Shown in pieces: positions 1 through 7,174 of a DNA stretch of 64,000 bases (within the stretch, counting starts at the first letter, position 1; every line of letters begins with the position of its first letter). Position numbers and translations under genes: made by a program. Source of the DNA: Comamonas piscis (GTDB lineage Bacteria; Pseudomonadota; Gammaproteobacteria; Burkholderiales; Burkholderiaceae_C); assembly GCF_014109725.1 (NCBI RefSeq), contig NZ_CP058554.1, positions 3,410,001 to 3,474,000 of the forward strand, read 5' to 3'. Below the pieces are notes generated by a model that searched no databases, had not been told where the DNA came from, and worked only from the letters and a program-made list of their open reading frames with translations.

Positions 1-61
1 CAAGAGCTTTGAGACCAAGATCCCCGAGCGCTTTGAGACTGGCCTGGATGTGAAGCAATAA
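1..61 (+). CDS. 3' end of an upstream protein (partial)
   Basis: An open frame enters the window from the left and ends with TAA at 59-61, giving a 19-residue tail that finishes DVKQ. It lies 22 bp before the first TadE-like gene on the same strand, so it is probably another gene of the pilus-assembly operon. Too little is present to name a family. Confidence 0.5.
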   Translation, partial: KSFETKIPERFETGLDVKQ

Positions 62-83
62 GCCCAGGCCCCAGGAGCCCGCC

Positions 84-635
84 ATGCGCCTGCACCCACC
101 TCCGTCCATGCACCGCTGCAGGCGCTCGCGCCAGCAGCGCGGGGTGTATGCGCTGGAGTGGGCGATCATTTTCCCGGTGTTCTTTGCGCTGCTCTACGGC
201 ATCGTCTGCTATGGGCTGACTTTTCTGGTGCGCCAGTCGATGCAGTACGCGGTCGAGGAAGGGGCCCGGGCAGCGCTGCGCTACCCGAGCTCCACCATCA
301 TCGGCAGCAATCCGCCCACCTGGGCCTTCCGCAGCTTGCAGGCGCGCCGCACCACGGCCAATGCGCTCAGCTGGCTGCCGCCCGAGCTGCGGCCGGCTGA
401 GGGGGATATCGGCTTCACCCTCTGCCACCTGGCAGACACCGCCTGCAACCAGGACACGGCGCTGAACCCGGCGCTGGACTGCAATATCGAAACCCCCTGC
501 CTGGTGCTGGTCAGCTACCGCATCGCCAACTACCGCCAAAGTGCCATTGCCCCTGCCATCCCCGGTTTGGGCCTGGTACTGCCCGCCAGCCTGCAGGCCC
601 AGGCCAGCATGTTGGTAGATCGGAGGATGCTATGA
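84..635 (+). CDS. TadE-like pseudopilin (Tad/Flp pilus)
   Basis: 183 residues. A basic N-terminus is followed at residues 20-25 by the pattern G-VYALE, then one hydrophobic helix (about 26-48) and a soluble C-terminal domain containing four cysteines. In the TadE family the prepilin peptidase TadV cuts after such a Gly and the Glu at +5 is conserved; here that would be G20/V21 with E25 at +5. The role is as a minor pseudopilin at the inner membrane for assembly of Flp-type adhesive pili. The start is supported by AGGAG about 6 bases upstream. It overlaps the next gene by four bases (ATGA), implying translational coupling. The family call is firm; TadE versus TadF is not decided. Confidence 0.85.
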   Translation: MRLHPPPSMHRCRRSRQQRGVYALEWAIIFPVFFALLYGIVCYGLTFLVRQSMQYAVEEGARAALRYPSSTIIGSNPPTWAFRSLQARRTTANALSWLPPELRPAEGDIGFTLCHLADTACNQDTALNPALDCNIETPCLVLVSYRIANYRQSAIAPAIPGLGLVLPASLQAQASMLVDRRML

Positions 636-1138
636 AGCAGCCCTGCCTGAGACTCCCCACACGGCGCTCGCTGCAACAACAACGTGGCGTCGCGGCCATC
701 GAGTTCGCGTTGATTGCGGTGTTCATGGTCGTCATGCTGCTGGGGGTGACGGTGTACTGGCGGGCCTTCCAGGCGCAGCAGTCGCTCACGCGAGCGGCCG
801 GTGATGGGGCGCGTGCCATTCTGGGCGTGCTGGCGGCGGGCGTCAGCGACCCCTGCCACCCTAGCAAGGGGACGGCCAACCGCGCCACCATCCAGCTGCG
901 GGTGACGCAATCGGTGCGCTCCAGCCTGGAGCGCAGTGACATCCCCGGCACAGTGGCCGACCAGCTGACCGTGGGCGCCATCCAATGGCAAGCGGCCTGC
1001 CCCAGCACGGGCACGGGCAGCGCCAGTTTTGAACTGCGCTACCAACTCGCCCCGCTGTTTGGCACGCAGGGGGAGTGGGTGACCGAGCCCCGGCAGCTCT
1101 ACGAAAAAAGCGTGGTGCACTTTGCATCGCTGCTGTGA
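632..1138 (+). CDS. TadE/TadF-like pseudopilin
   Basis: 168 residues. It has the same architecture as the preceding gene: a basic leader, a cleavage-like site G19/V20 with E24 at the +5 position, one transmembrane helix (about 22-44), then a periplasmic domain. The start codon lies inside the end of the upstream gene (ATGA overlap) and has a good GGAGG ribosome site. It probably works with the neighbouring TadE-like and TadG-like proteins in Tad secretion. Two adjacent paralogues are usual in Tad loci, where they are called TadE and TadF; I infer that relationship from position and length. Confidence 0.82.
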   Translation: MKQPCLRLPTRRSLQQQRGVAAIEFALIAVFMVVMLLGVTVYWRAFQAQQSLTRAAGDGARAILGVLAAGVSDPCHPSKGTANRATIQLRVTQSVRSSLERSDIPGTVADQLTVGAIQWQAACPSTGTGSASFELRYQLAPLFGTQGEWVTEPRQLYEKSVVHFASLL

Positions 1139-1152
1139 GGAGGATCAACACC

Positions 1153-2997
1153 ATGTCCGCCTATGGCCCCCCGCTCCCCCAACGCCGCATGCCCTTGGCA
1201 CAGCGCGGCGCCGTGCTGGTGCAGTTTGCGCTGCTCGCTGCTGTGCTGGTCACCCTGCTGGGCACCGTGCAGATTGGCTATATGTACTACGCCAAGCGGG
1301 ATCTGCAACGCATCGCCGATGTGGCCGCGCTGGAAGCCGTCAACGCCATCACCTATGGCAACTCCGCCACCTGCGGGCTCGGCCAGACCGCCGCCAACCA
1401 AAGCGTGACCACCCAGCTGCGCCTGTCGCTGGACCAGGAACAGCGCCGCATCGACTGCGGCCACTGGGACAGCAGCAAGGCCGATGCGCTGCGCTTTGGC
1501 CTGAACAGCAGCCCAATGAATGCCGTGCGCGTGCAGCTGCAGGGCGAGGTGCTGCAGTTGGTGCCCTTTATCGGCTCCAGAGTGGTAGCAGCGGCCGCCA
1601 CTGCCGCCAAGGACAGTGAGCCGGTGGCCGCCTTCTCGATCGGCTCACAGCTGCTGCGCTTCAACAACAACGGGCTGCTCGGGCGCATCACTGCGGCGGT
1701 GGGGCTGGACATCCAGCGGCTGACCGTGCTCGACAAGGACGGCATCGCCAATGCCAAGATTACGCCCTCGGGCTTGCTAAAAGTGCTGGGCCTGCCCATT
1801 GGCGTCAATGACCTGGCCCTGCTCACCCCGAATGACCTGGCCAATGTGAACGCCTCGGTGATCGACCTGATCGATGCGGCGATCAATGCCGGCAGCGACA
1901 GCCTGCTCAATGCCGGTGTCAGCATTGCCGCGCTGGTCGATCTGCGCGCTTACCTGGCGGCCTTCCAGCTTGCCAACGTCAAGCTGCCGCTGGGGGGCGA
2001 CAAGGGCCTGCTGGCCGTCATCTCCGCCGGCGGTGCCGCATCGCCGATTGGTGCGGGCCTGGATGCCGCTATCGGCCTGGGCGACCTGGTGCGCACCCAC
2101 CTGGTGGCCGCCAATGGCACCAACAGTGTGGCGCTGGGCTTGGGGCTGCCCGGCATTCTGGATGCCAACCTGACCGTGGTGGAGCCGCCGCGCAACGCTA
2201 TCGGCCCGGCCAATGGCCAGACCAAGGCCCGCAGCGCGCAGGTGCGCCTGACTGTCAATATCGGCGAGCAGAAGAATGTGGCCACGCCCGGTCTGCTGAC
2301 GGCGCTGCTGGGCAATCTGCTGGGCATCCGGGTGCACATTCCCATTCAGGTCGATCTGGTGCGCAGCACCGGCACTCTGGAGGCCATCCAGTGCAGCCCA
2401 GCCCGCAATGACCGCCGGGCCAATATCTCCGTGCGCTCCGCCATTGGCGATGTCTGCATTGGCCAGCTGAACGCGAATGGCGTCTGCCAGAAAACCGAAC
2501 TGGTGGACCTGAACCTGCTGAACCTGTTGGGCGGCCTGCGCGTGCAAAGCAAGCTGTCCACCTCGCTGCTGCAAGGCGCCTCATATACATCGCCGCCCAA
2601 CGCCCAAGCCTGCCCTTACAACAGCAGCAATGTGGACGAATGCCTGGTTGGCATGCAGGTGGATGTGGAGCGCTCCAGCGGCCCCAACGGACTGCGGCTG
2701 GGCACGACCGTCAGCAACCTGTTGAAGCAGGTACCCGCCCTGGTAGGCGATGTGCAGAACGCCGAGTACTACGGCGTGTTGGGCGGCTTGCTTGGCGGGC
2801 TGTTGGGTGGCTTGCTCGGCGGCCTCAATGCGCTGCTCAATGTGGTGGTCACGGTGGTCACCGCCCTGCTCGCCCCCCTGCTCAACACCATTGGCGGCGC
2901 GCTGGACTTGCTGCTGCAGGGCCTGGGCATTGAGCTGGGCCGCGCCAGCGTGGATCTGCTGGGCATCCAATGCGATACCGCTCAGATCGTGCAATAA
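1153..2997 (+). CDS. TadG-like pilus-assembly protein
   Basis: 614 residues from the ATG at 1153, which follows a GGAGG site; an open frame upstream to 1075 is ignored because it lacks the family N-terminus. Residues 17-19 (QRG) precede a hydrophobic helix (about 20-42), typical of the TadG N-terminal module. The +5 Glu of pilins is replaced by Gln (AVLVQ). The rest is a large extracytoplasmic domain with scattered cysteines. Near the C-terminus (about 542-560) a Gly-Gly-Leu-Leu unit repeats three to four times, encoded by 12-base DNA repeats, followed by long hydrophobic stretches. TadG proteins anchor or stabilise Flp pili. No von Willebrand A domain is evident, so this is a TadG-like variant. 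Confidence 0.8.
   Translation: MSAYGPPLPQRRMPLAQRGAVLVQFALLAAVLVTLLGTVQIGYMYYAKRDLQRIADVAALEAVNAITYGNSATCGLGQTAANQSVTTQLRLSLDQEQRRIDCGHWDSSKADALRFGLNSSPMNAVRVQLQGEVLQLVPFIGSRVVAAAATAAKDSEPVAAFSIGSQLLRFNNNGLLGRITAAVGLDIQRLTVLDKDGIANAKITPSGLLKVLGLPIGVNDLALLTPNDLANVNASVIDLIDAAINAGSDSLLNAGVSIAALVDLRAYLAAFQLANVKLPLGGDKGLLAVISAGGAASPIGAGLDAAIGLGDLVRTHLVAANGTNSVALGLGLPGILDANLTVVEPPRNAIGPANGQTKARSAQVRLTVNIGEQKNVATPGLLTALLGNLLGIRVHIPIQVDLVRSTGTLEAIQCSPARNDRRANISVRSAIGDVCIGQLNANGVCQKTELVDLNLLNLLGGLRVQSKLSTSLLQGASYTSPPNAQACPYNSSNVDECLVGMQVDVERSSGPNGLRLGTTVSNLLKQVPALVGDVQNAEYYGVLGGLLGGLLGGLLGGLNALLNVVVTVVTALLAPLLNTIGGALDLLLQGLGIELGRASVDLLGIQCDTAQIVQ
2782..2823 (+). repeat. 12-bp tandem repeat encoding GGLL units
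   Basis: Within the TadG-like gene, a 12-base unit resembling GGCTTGCTTGGC is repeated imperfectly about 3.5 times in frame and encodes successive Gly-Gly-Leu-Leu units. The third positions vary, so the repeat is kept at protein level. Such a glycine-zipper-like segment could insert in a membrane or allow tight helix packing; that is inference. Confidence 0.7.
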
Positions 2998-3019
2998 AGA
3001 CAGGAGTGAGCGCAGCGAT

Positions 3020-3046
3020 ATGAAATACCGAGGGAATAGAACGTGA
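3020..3046 (+). other. 8-codon upstream ORF overlapping a start codon
   Basis: ATG at 3020 opens an eight-codon frame (MKYRGNRT) whose TGA stop at 3044-3046 overlaps the GTG start of the sigma-54 activator at 3043. An AGGAG lies further upstream (3002-3006). The arrangement could couple translation, but the ORF is very short and may be chance. Confidence 0.25.
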
Positions 3047-4473
3047 ATCAGAACGATTTGGTCATCTACGTCTGGGAAGGCCAAGCAGATATTGCAGAGC
3101 GGGTGGAACGCTGCATGGTCAACTTGGATGTGGATGTGGTGCGCGCCGATGGCCTGACCCTGTCGCCCGTAGTGGCACAGGGGGGCAATGCCATTGCGGT
3201 GGTGAGTGTGTCGGTGCTGGAAGGTGCGCGCTTTACGCGCCAGGGGATGGAGGGCAATTTTGGCGGCATGCCGGTGCTGTGGGTCAGCGCCAAGCCGCGC
3301 GGCGAAGGGCCGGGCAGCTATGCGACCGAGTACTCGCATGTGCTGCCGTTTGACTTTACCGGCGCAGAGCTGCGGGCCATGCTGGTGCGCATTGTGCGGC
3401 GCCTGCAAAGCACCAAGCACAAGCAGCCACGGGGCGACGACATCATCGCCGAGGCCGAGGTCATGCTCGCCCTGCTGCGCGATGTGGACACTTTTGCCGA
3501 CTGCGAGCACAGCGTGCTGATCTTTGGCGAGACGGGCACCGGGAAGGAGCGCATTGCCGAGCGCCTGCATGAGCGGAACACGCACTATGGCCAGGGGCCC
3601 TTTGTGGTGGTCAACTGCGGGGCGATTCCCGATGGCCTGTTTGAATCCCTGTTCTTTGGCCATGCCAAAGGCTCGTTCACCGGCGCGGTGACGGCGCACA
3701 AAGGATTTTTTGAGCAGGCCAATGGCGGAACCTTGTTTTTGGATGAAATCGCCGACCTGCCGCTGTACCAGCAGGTCAAGCTGCTGCGGGTGCTGGAAGA
3801 GCGAACGGTCACCCGGCTGGGTGCCACTTCGCCGGTGGCGCTGGATTTCCGCCTGGTAGCGGCCACCAACAAATCGCTGCGCGAGCTGGTGCATGCGGCC
3901 AAGTTCCGGGCCGATCTGTTCTTCCGGCTGGCGGTGATCGAGCTGCAGATGCCCAGCCTGGAAGAGCGCGGCGAGGTCGACAAGCTGGCCATCTTCAACA
4001 GCATTTTGCGCAAGGTGGTGGGCGAGGAGATGATGGAGCGCCTGGGCGGGCCGCCGATGTTCATCCTGGATGCCATTGCGCAGATGTACTTTCCCGGCAA
4101 TGTGCGCGAGCTGCGCAACCTGGCCGAGCGCATTGGTGTGGCCGCGCGCCAAACCCAGGACTGGCACGCCGGCGGCGCCACCGAGCGCCTGCTGCAGCAG
4201 GCCCAGAGCCTGTCTGCCACTACCTTTCCGCTGGAGCCCCATGCGGCAGAGCCCTTGCTGGCCGACCGCAGCAACTGGGATCAGGAGGAGCGCAACCGCA
4301 TCATCGAAGCGTTGCATGCCAATGCCTGGAAGCGCCAGAACACCGCGCAGCAGCTGGGCATCAGCCGCAAGGTGCTGTGGGAGAAGATGCGCAAGTACCA
4401 GATCTCGGACGGCGAACCGCTGGTGCCGATGGCACCGGCCGCCGCGCAAGCCAACGACCACCTGCCCCTGTGA
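3043..4473 (+). CDS. VpsR-like sigma-54 activator, Fis family
   Basis: 476 residues from a GTG start preceded by GAGGGA. Residues 1-125 form a receiver-like domain without the usual response-regulator signature, as in VpsR-type regulators. Residues about 135-370 are an AAA+ domain: Walker A GETGTGKE near 161-168, the sigma-54 contact loop as GSFTGA near 210-215 (usual form GAFTGA), Walker B near 228-236, and an R-finger region further on. A Fis-type helix-turn-helix is at about 417-455 (AQQLGISRK). It binds DNA and remodels sigma-54 RNA polymerase. VpsR relatives control exopolysaccharide and biofilm genes; lying directly after tad genes and before a glycosyltransferase fits a surface-attachment role. 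Confidence 0.85.
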   Translation: MNQNDLVIYVWEGQADIAERVERCMVNLDVDVVRADGLTLSPVVAQGGNAIAVVSVSVLEGARFTRQGMEGNFGGMPVLWVSAKPRGEGPGSYATEYSHVLPFDFTGAELRAMLVRIVRRLQSTKHKQPRGDDIIAEAEVMLALLRDVDTFADCEHSVLIFGETGTGKERIAERLHERNTHYGQGPFVVVNCGAIPDGLFESLFFGHAKGSFTGAVTAHKGFFEQANGGTLFLDEIADLPLYQQVKLLRVLEERTVTRLGATSPVALDFRLVAATNKSLRELVHAAKFRADLFFRLAVIELQMPSLEERGEVDKLAIFNSILRKVVGEEMMERLGGPPMFILDAIAQMYFPGNVRELRNLAERIGVAARQTQDWHAGGATERLLQQAQSLSATTFPLEPHAAEPLLADRSNWDQEERNRIIEALHANAWKRQNTAQQLGISRKVLWEKMRKYQISDGEPLVPMAPAAAQANDHLPL

Positions 4474-4499
4474 CCTTTGACGCTGAACCTGTGCCGACC

Positions 4500-5777
4500 A
4501 TGACAGACAAACCCCTGATCGTTTTTGTAGGCGCGGTATACCCGAGCCAGTACAGCCTCCTGTGCAGCCACCTGCGTGCCCAGGGCCTGGCAGATGCCTG
4601 GTTCATGACCACGCCCGGCCACAAGGCCAACCATGAGAAGCACTGCGACCACCTGCTGTCCTTCCAGCCCGATGGCCTGATCGTCGGCCCCCAGAGCTAC
4701 TACTACTCGGACAAGGTCGAGCGCTCGGCGCGCATCTGCCGGGGCGTGCTCAAGGCGCTGGAAGACTTTGAGGCCGCGCAAGGCCGCAAGATCGATGTGG
4801 TGGTGGCCCATTCGCTCTGGGGCGCCCCCAACTGGCTGTTTGGCGAGCTGGATGCTGCCATCATCAGCTATATCGAGTTCCCCAGTTACCTGGCGCATGG
4901 CTGGGATGCCGCCTACCCGCCCGACCAGGCCCAGCGCCTGGGCGACCGCAATACTGAGATGCTGAGCTTTCACCAGGTACTGTGCAGCGACCTCACCATT
5001 GTGCCCAGCGCCTATGCACGTTCGATGTTCCCGCCGCTGCTGCAGGACCGGATCGCAGTGCAGTTCGAGGGCTTTGATATCCAGCCGCCATTGCGCAATT
5101 TTGGCGCGGGCGGCGATGCGACGGCCCAGGCGGCAGATGCCAGCAAGCCCTTCACCATCGCCTTCTCGGCGCGCGATCTGTCCAGCGCCAAAGGCTTTGA
5201 GACCTATATCCGGCTCGTAGACCGCATGGTGCGCGAAGGTGATGACCAGAACACCCGCTTTATCGCCATTGGCGATGCCAAGGCCTCCACCTATGGCTAT
5301 GAGCAGCAGTGGGTGGAGCGGCGCTACGGCGGCAAGGTGGAGAGTTTTCGCGACCATCTGCTCAAGGTCTACCCGGCGGCTGATGTGATCGAGTTCCCCG
5401 GCCACCTGCCTTATGACCAGTTCTCGGCGCTGCTGGCCGAGGTTGATCTGTTTCTCTACCCGCTGCGCTATGGCGTGGCCAACTGGGGCCTGATGGAGAT
5501 CCTGGCGCGCGGCGGCTGCGTGATCGGCTCCAACTGGGGCTTTGCGCCCGAGCTGATTGCCCACAATGTCAACGGCCTCTTGCTGCCCGACAACGACGAC
5601 GACTGGATCCACGCCATACGGCAATTGCGCAATGATCCGGCCCGGCGCCAGCGCTATGCCCAGGCCGCGCTAGAGACCGGCAAGGCCTACCATATCGCCA
5701 AGGTGGCACCCCGCTTTATGGCGCTGTTTGAGCGGGCGATGACCAACCGCAAGGCGCCGCTGGTGGCGCCGCGCTGA
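4500..5777 (+). CDS. glycosyltransferase (GT4-like)
   Basis: 425 residues from the ATG at 4500. An in-frame GTG at 4470 overlaps the upstream stop by four bases and is a credible alternative start that would add ten residues. The N-terminal half has a Rossmann-like beginning (IVFVGAVYP), and the C-terminal half carries group-1 features: a strand pattern around residue 220 (FTIAFSARDL), a loop with LPYDQFSALLAEVDLFLYPL, and Gly-rich residues before EILARGG, where the conserved Glu contacts the nucleotide-sugar donor. Cytosolic or membrane-associated sugar transfer to a polysaccharide or protein is expected. Acceptor and sugar are unknown. The start 26 bp after the activator suggests one operon. 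Confidence 0.8.
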   Translation: MTDKPLIVFVGAVYPSQYSLLCSHLRAQGLADAWFMTTPGHKANHEKHCDHLLSFQPDGLIVGPQSYYYSDKVERSARICRGVLKALEDFEAAQGRKIDVVVAHSLWGAPNWLFGELDAAIISYIEFPSYLAHGWDAAYPPDQAQRLGDRNTEMLSFHQVLCSDLTIVPSAYARSMFPPLLQDRIAVQFEGFDIQPPLRNFGAGGDATAQAADASKPFTIAFSARDLSSAKGFETYIRLVDRMVREGDDQNTRFIAIGDAKASTYGYEQQWVERRYGGKVESFRDHLLKVYPAADVIEFPGHLPYDQFSALLAEVDLFLYPLRYGVANWGLMEILARGGCVIGSNWGFAPELIAHNVNGLLLPDNDDDWIHAIRQLRNDPARRQRYAQAALETGKAYHIAKVAPRFMALFERAMTNRKAPLVAPR

Positions 5778-5792
5778 TACCGGATCTGTTGT

Positions 5793-6509
5793 TTAGACCG
5801 CTTGCTTCCAGCGGGCAAAGCCCTGTGCGCGCAACGCACAGGCGGGGCATTCGCCGCAGCCATAGCCCCAGTCATGACGCTCACTGCGGTCGCCCTTGTA
5901 GCAGGTGTGGGTGTCCTCCTGCACCAGGGCCGTCAAGGCGTCTCCGCCCAAGTCCTGCGCCAGCTGCCAGGTCGCGGCCTTGTCGATCCACATCAACGGC
6001 GTCTCCACCACCAGCTGCCGGCCCAAGCCCAGGCTGAGCGCCACCTGCATGGCCTTCATGGTGTTGTCGCGGCAGTCGGGGTAACCGGAGAAGTCGGTCT
6101 CGCACATGCCGCCCACCAGCACCGTGCATTGGCGGCGGTAGGCTACCGCCGATGCCAAGGTCAAAAACACCAGATTGCGTGCCGGCACAAAGGTATTGGG
6201 CAGGCCATCGGCCTGGTAGGCCAGTGCGGCATCGCTGGTCAGCGCTGTATCACTGATCTGGCCGAGTACATCGATGTTCAGCAGGTGGTCATCCCCCAGC
6301 TTTGCTGCCCACTGCGGGAACTGCGTGCGCAAATTAGCCAGCACGGTGCCACGGCATTCCAGCTCCACCCGGTGGTTCTGGCCGTAGTCAAAGCCAATCG
6401 TTTCGACATGGGCATAGCGGCTCAAAGCCCAAGCCAGGCAGACGGTGGAATCCTGTCCACCCGAAAAAAGTACCAGCGCCTTGGCGTCTTGCATGCTGCG
6501 CTTCTCCAT
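5793..6509 (-). CDS. queC: 7-cyano-7-deazaguanine synthase QueC
   Basis: 238 residues. QueC uses ATP and ammonia to convert 7-carboxy-7-deazaguanine to preQ0, a cytosolic step in queuosine tRNA modification. The PP-loop SGGQDS is at residues 16-21, and the C-terminus has the zinc-binding cysteine cluster GYGCGECPAC. Length is near the family norm (about 230). An in-frame ATG five codons later (6494) could also start translation; neither has a strong ribosome site. The gene converges with the glycosyltransferase and lies 36 bp after the ArsR-type gene on the same strand. No other queuosine gene is present. Confidence 0.95.
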   Translation of the reverse strand: MEKRSMQDAKALVLFSGGQDSTVCLAWALSRYAHVETIGFDYGQNHRVELECRGTVLANLRTQFPQWAAKLGDDHLLNIDVLGQISDTALTSDAALAYQADGLPNTFVPARNLVFLTLASAVAYRRQCTVLVGGMCETDFSGYPDCRDNTMKAMQVALSLGLGRQLVVETPLMWIDKAATWQLAQDLGGDALTALVQEDTHTCYKGDRSERHDWGYGCGECPACALRAQGFARWKQAV

Positions 6510-6545
6510 CCATCAAAAATCAAAAACCAAGTTTGTATCGGCAAT

Positions 6546-6890
6546 CTAGCTGCGCTCGCCCCAGGCCGTACTGGCGTCCGTCATCGCATCGCTGCGCGTG
6601 GCCGAAAGAATCGCGTCGAGCAGACCGGGAAAGCGGGCATCGAGGTCCTCTCGCCGCAGCGACAGCAGGTTCTCGCGCCCCACCGGGCGCTGCCAGATCA
6701 CGCCGCTGCTGCGCAGTACGCGCCAGTGGTGCGTCATCGTGGACTTGGTCTGGTCGCGCAGCAGCGCCGTGCAGCTGCGCTCCTGGCCATCGGCCAGCAC
6801 GCGCACGACCGCCAGCCGGGTGGGGTTGCCCAGGGCGGTGAGCACATTTTCCAAATGGATCTGCGCAGCTTCAGGGTGGTGAGGAATCAT
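6546..6890 (-). CDS. ArsR-family HTH repressor
   Basis: 114 residues from the ATG at 6890. The winged-helix domain occupies about residues 8-80 (VLTALGNPTRLAVVRVL, then SCTALL and SKSTMTHHWRVLRSSGVI as the recognition region). No metal-binding ELCVCDL motif is seen, so it may sense something other than metal. The frame stays open to an ATG at 7019, but that extension has no domain character and ArsR proteins are usually about 100-120 residues. Neither start has a clear ribosome site. A perfect palindrome at 7026-7045 lies upstream and is probably its operator. The gene is divergent from the EF-G gene. Confidence 0.75.
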   Translation of the reverse strand: MIPHHPEAAQIHLENVLTALGNPTRLAVVRVLADGQERSCTALLRDQTKSTMTHHWRVLRSSGVIWQRPVGRENLLSLRREDLDARFPGLLDAILSATRSDAMTDASTAWGERS

Positions 6891-7025
6891 CGGGGTCCAT
6901 GCGCCACGGGGGCGCGCATCGGCTGATATAGCCGGGTCATTCAAAGGGCGCCATTCTGCCTGCGTCGGCAGGGCGGACAGCCCGAATGGCACTATTGTCC
7001 CCAAACCGCCAATACCCATGACGAC

Positions 7026-7045
7026 AGTACGATTGTCTTCGTACT
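7026..7045. promoter_or_regulatory. palindromic operator, probably for the ArsR-type protein
   Basis: AGTACGA and TCGTACT form a perfect 7-bp inverted repeat with a 6-bp spacer, between the ArsR-type gene and the divergent EF-G gene. An AT-rich TATTAA just to the right could serve as a -10 element. Size and position suit a dimeric winged-helix repressor. Confidence 0.6.
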
Positions 7046-7174
7046 ATTAATATCGCTCTTTTCTGGCCCTGTGCCGGTGCTTCCTTAAAGGCATCGGATG
7101 TCGCAAAATGGGAGCGCACAGGGCTGTAACACGCAGCTGAATCCAGCTGAAAAACCCGACCCAAGGAGGTCAAC

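Noticed and set aside
2581..4461. Long open frame on the minus strand across tadG and the sigma-54 activator
   Set aside because: Antisense shadow in high-GC DNA: His/Gln-rich, no ribosome site, no family motif, and it opposes two well-supported genes.
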